Shown here piece after piece: positions 62,097 to 64,000 of a DNA stretch of 64,000 nt. The stretch is taken from NCBI GenBank assembly GCA_029215795.1, contig JARDYH010000003.1, positions 63,216,609 through 63,280,608 on the forward strand, in the 5' to 3' direction. The position numbers were made by a program, and so were the translations under genes. The notes beneath the pieces were generated by a model, which had not been told where the DNA came from, did not search any database, and saw nothing but the letters and a program-made list of their open reading frames with translations. Source of the stretch: Anniella stebbinsi (lineage: Eukaryota > Chordata > Lepidosauria > Squamata > Anniellidae). Position 1 is the stretch's first letter, and each line of letters starts with the position of its first letter.

Positions 62097-62735
62097 GATA
62101 CCCCTGAAGGCCGCTGAGACATTGAGAAGAACACATTTCCATTTTGCTGCTCACCAAAATGACCATTAGCCCATTTTGTCAAAATTTTCCATTCTTTCTG
62201 AGTTTCCTACATTAAATCAAAAGAATGAAATACTTGCAGGATGCATTTTCCTGCGAAACACAGTTGCTTCATTGTAATTTTTAATGCTTTTCCCATGTTC
62301 CCACAAACTACTGGATCAGTATTAAGTTTTTTATGATAGTCAGTACAGTTTTACATGCACGTAGATTTGTCCATTGGTCATTGGTATTCTGTGCGTAGTA
62401 ATTGACAGTAAAATGAAGGGATACTCTCTATTTAGGTCATATATTTACAAAATATATCAATTTATTTTCAACTCTGATTAGTTATCCAACCTTGATCAAA
62501 TGTAGCTCTCACTAAGTGTGCCAGTGTAGCAGTGGATAGATAACTTCGTGTTTGGTCACAGATGGAATCTGTAGAGTTTTTGGTATCAGTAAACAAAGCC
62601 TGTACACAATTTAGCCTTAGGAGTTCACCCCTGTGGGAATATTCTATGTTCATTCAGTTTTGTTAAAATCCATGGCAGTTTCATGTGTAAATAAGAAATG
62701 GCTATGTTCAAATAAATGTTCCCCCTGGGATGTGA
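62097..62735 (+). other. SLC38A1: SLC38A1 3' UTR (proximal part)
   Basis: AT-rich sequence downstream of the stop with AATAAA at 62711-62716 as a possible first poly(A) site. The 3' UTR of this gene is several kilobases in mammals and may continue past the window end. Confidence 0.6.
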
Positions 62736-63094
62736 AGGCATTGACAGGGTAGACTGCTGGCAATTACAGAATTGTTGGCATCAATTTGGAGCTCCAGATT
62801 TGATGACTTCTTAATGAGCACTTGGTCTGGTAAATTGCTGGAAGGTTATACTGAAAAAGAGAAGATTTGCTTAGACTGTGGCAGTTTCAAAGTGGAATCC
62901 CTCTCTGAATCACAAATGGTTATGAAATTGAATGAGCACAGAGGCAAAAACAGGTCCATTCAGAAGGCAGACCGACTGTCGCTCTGGAGACTACATCTGC
63001 ATCTATCACAAATGAAAACCTTGGCTGCTTTTATTAAGTAAAACCTCTGGAAATCAGCCTCAGACCAGTGACTGGATCTCAGTGAAACTGAGCA

Positions 63095-63265
63095 TTTAAA
63101 GCTGGGGTGTAGAACTTCAAGCCCAAGGGCCACAACCGGCCCCCTGGATTTCTCCAGAAGGCCCTGCCCCCTCCTGGTCCCATCCCTTTTCTCCCAACCG
63201 TTGAACTTTTGGTGGTTTCCTGGCTTTTGTGCAGTTTTCCCTTCCCCTACTCCAAAATGTTGAAA
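63095..63265. repeat. MITE-like fragment related to 54310-54628
   Basis: CAAGCCCAAGGGCCACAACC, CTCCTGGTCCCATCCC, GGTGGTTTCCTGGCTTTTGTGC. Confidence 0.5.
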
Positions 63266-63379
63266 TGCCTCTTCTAAGGCTTAGTTACTGGCATTAAGTG
63301 GAGACATGGTAAATTGAGCATCTGTACACATGCCCTGAGCCTCCATTCTGATGCCAAACCCACTGTAACGCTCTTTACA

Positions 63380-63700
63380 CGATGCCCTGAAAGACCGTCG
63401 AGAAATTTCAACTGGAACAGAATGTTGCTGCTACTGACAGGCACTAGATAGCGTGATCGTATTATGCTGGTCTTAAGATATCTGTATTGATTACTAGTTT
63501 GTTTCTGAGGCACTTGAAGATACTGTTTTTGACCTATAAAGTCCTGCTCCAGGTTCCATTCATTACGGTCACTCAGGTAATCATCTTTTACTGTGGTAGG
63601 CCAGAACCCTGGAGCATCCTTCCCCACAGAGTTTGCCTCTGCATTCTCTTACTAGAATTGTCTGCCGCCTCCTCAATCCACAGCAGTTAAGAGATAATAA
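63380..63700 (+). mobile_element. Decayed L2-like LINE fragment, sense
   Basis: GGAACAGAATGTTGCTGCTACTGACAGG, ATTTGACCTATAAAGTCCTG-like and CCACAGAGTTTGCCTCTGC fit the L2-type C-terminal RT order in broken frames. Confidence 0.45.
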
Positions 63701-64000
63701 AATATATCTCATTGGCACAAATGGGTTTTTTTTTTTTTACTGTCTTTAACTGCCACATTGAGGAACGGGTTGGAGGGTGTCCCAGCTGGGGAAGGCAGAA
63801 TTAAACCTCATCTCCCCATGGGATACAGTCCCAGTCCAGATTAAGAGGGTCCCAAATTTACTTTTGAGTAAAAATAATAATAATAAAAAATTGGAAACGA
63901 CACATGCTAGGTACATAACGTGTAGTTTGACCATAAGATACATAGGAATATGTTGCAGGTTGTGAGACACTTCCTCTATCAGGGCCAGAAGCAAATACAA
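63701..64000 (+). other. Window end, nothing recognised
   Basis: T run at 63726-63738 and an (AAT)n stretch near 63870; otherwise plain sequence. Confidence 0.45.

Overview
The window looks like nuclear DNA of a squamate reptile, most likely a lizard. This rests on one vertebrate gene with small exons in a sea of transposons: CR1 and L2-like LINEs, a recent L1, tRNA-derived SINEs, many palindromic MITEs, hAT foldbacks, and a DIRS-order (tyrosine recombinase) retrotransposon. No prokaryotic gene, rRNA, CRISPR or functional tRNA was seen.

The single cellular gene is SLC38A1 (SNAT1, a sodium-coupled neutral amino acid transporter) on the + strand. A CpG island with a non-coding first exon lies around 10.0-11.1 kb and has a clean splice donor at 11145. 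Fifteen coding exons run from ATG 20442 to TGA 62096. All exon phases join and give 1440 nt (479 residues), close to the mammalian length. Introns range from 91 bp to 14.2 kb, and the 3' UTR begins at 62097.

Upstream (1-9.6 kb): an antisense L1 fragment, two MITEs, then a ~6.1 kb Ngaro-like retrotransposon (about 2180-8320). It carries a TATA/CCAAT promoter, a gag-like ORF, RT-RNase H, a tyrosine recombinase, an SGNH hydrolase ORF and a poly(A) signal. Gag and RNase H are frameshifted. The recombinase has an in-frame stop and a lost catalytic arginine. The SGNH ORF is uninterrupted. After it comes an antisense CR1 split by a 354-bp MITE.

Introns: intron 2 holds an internally deleted antisense sibling of the Ngaro-like element (about 26705-27470). 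Intron 4 holds a 3,281-bp hAT foldback (36501-39781) with 8-bp target duplications, ~1.49-kb inverted arms and nested internal repeats, inserted in an older CR1 copy. Intron 12 holds a 5'-truncated L1 (56811-58001) with a 15-bp target duplication, a poly(A) tail and an open ORF2 3' end. Several MITE families recur and allow internal cross-checks.
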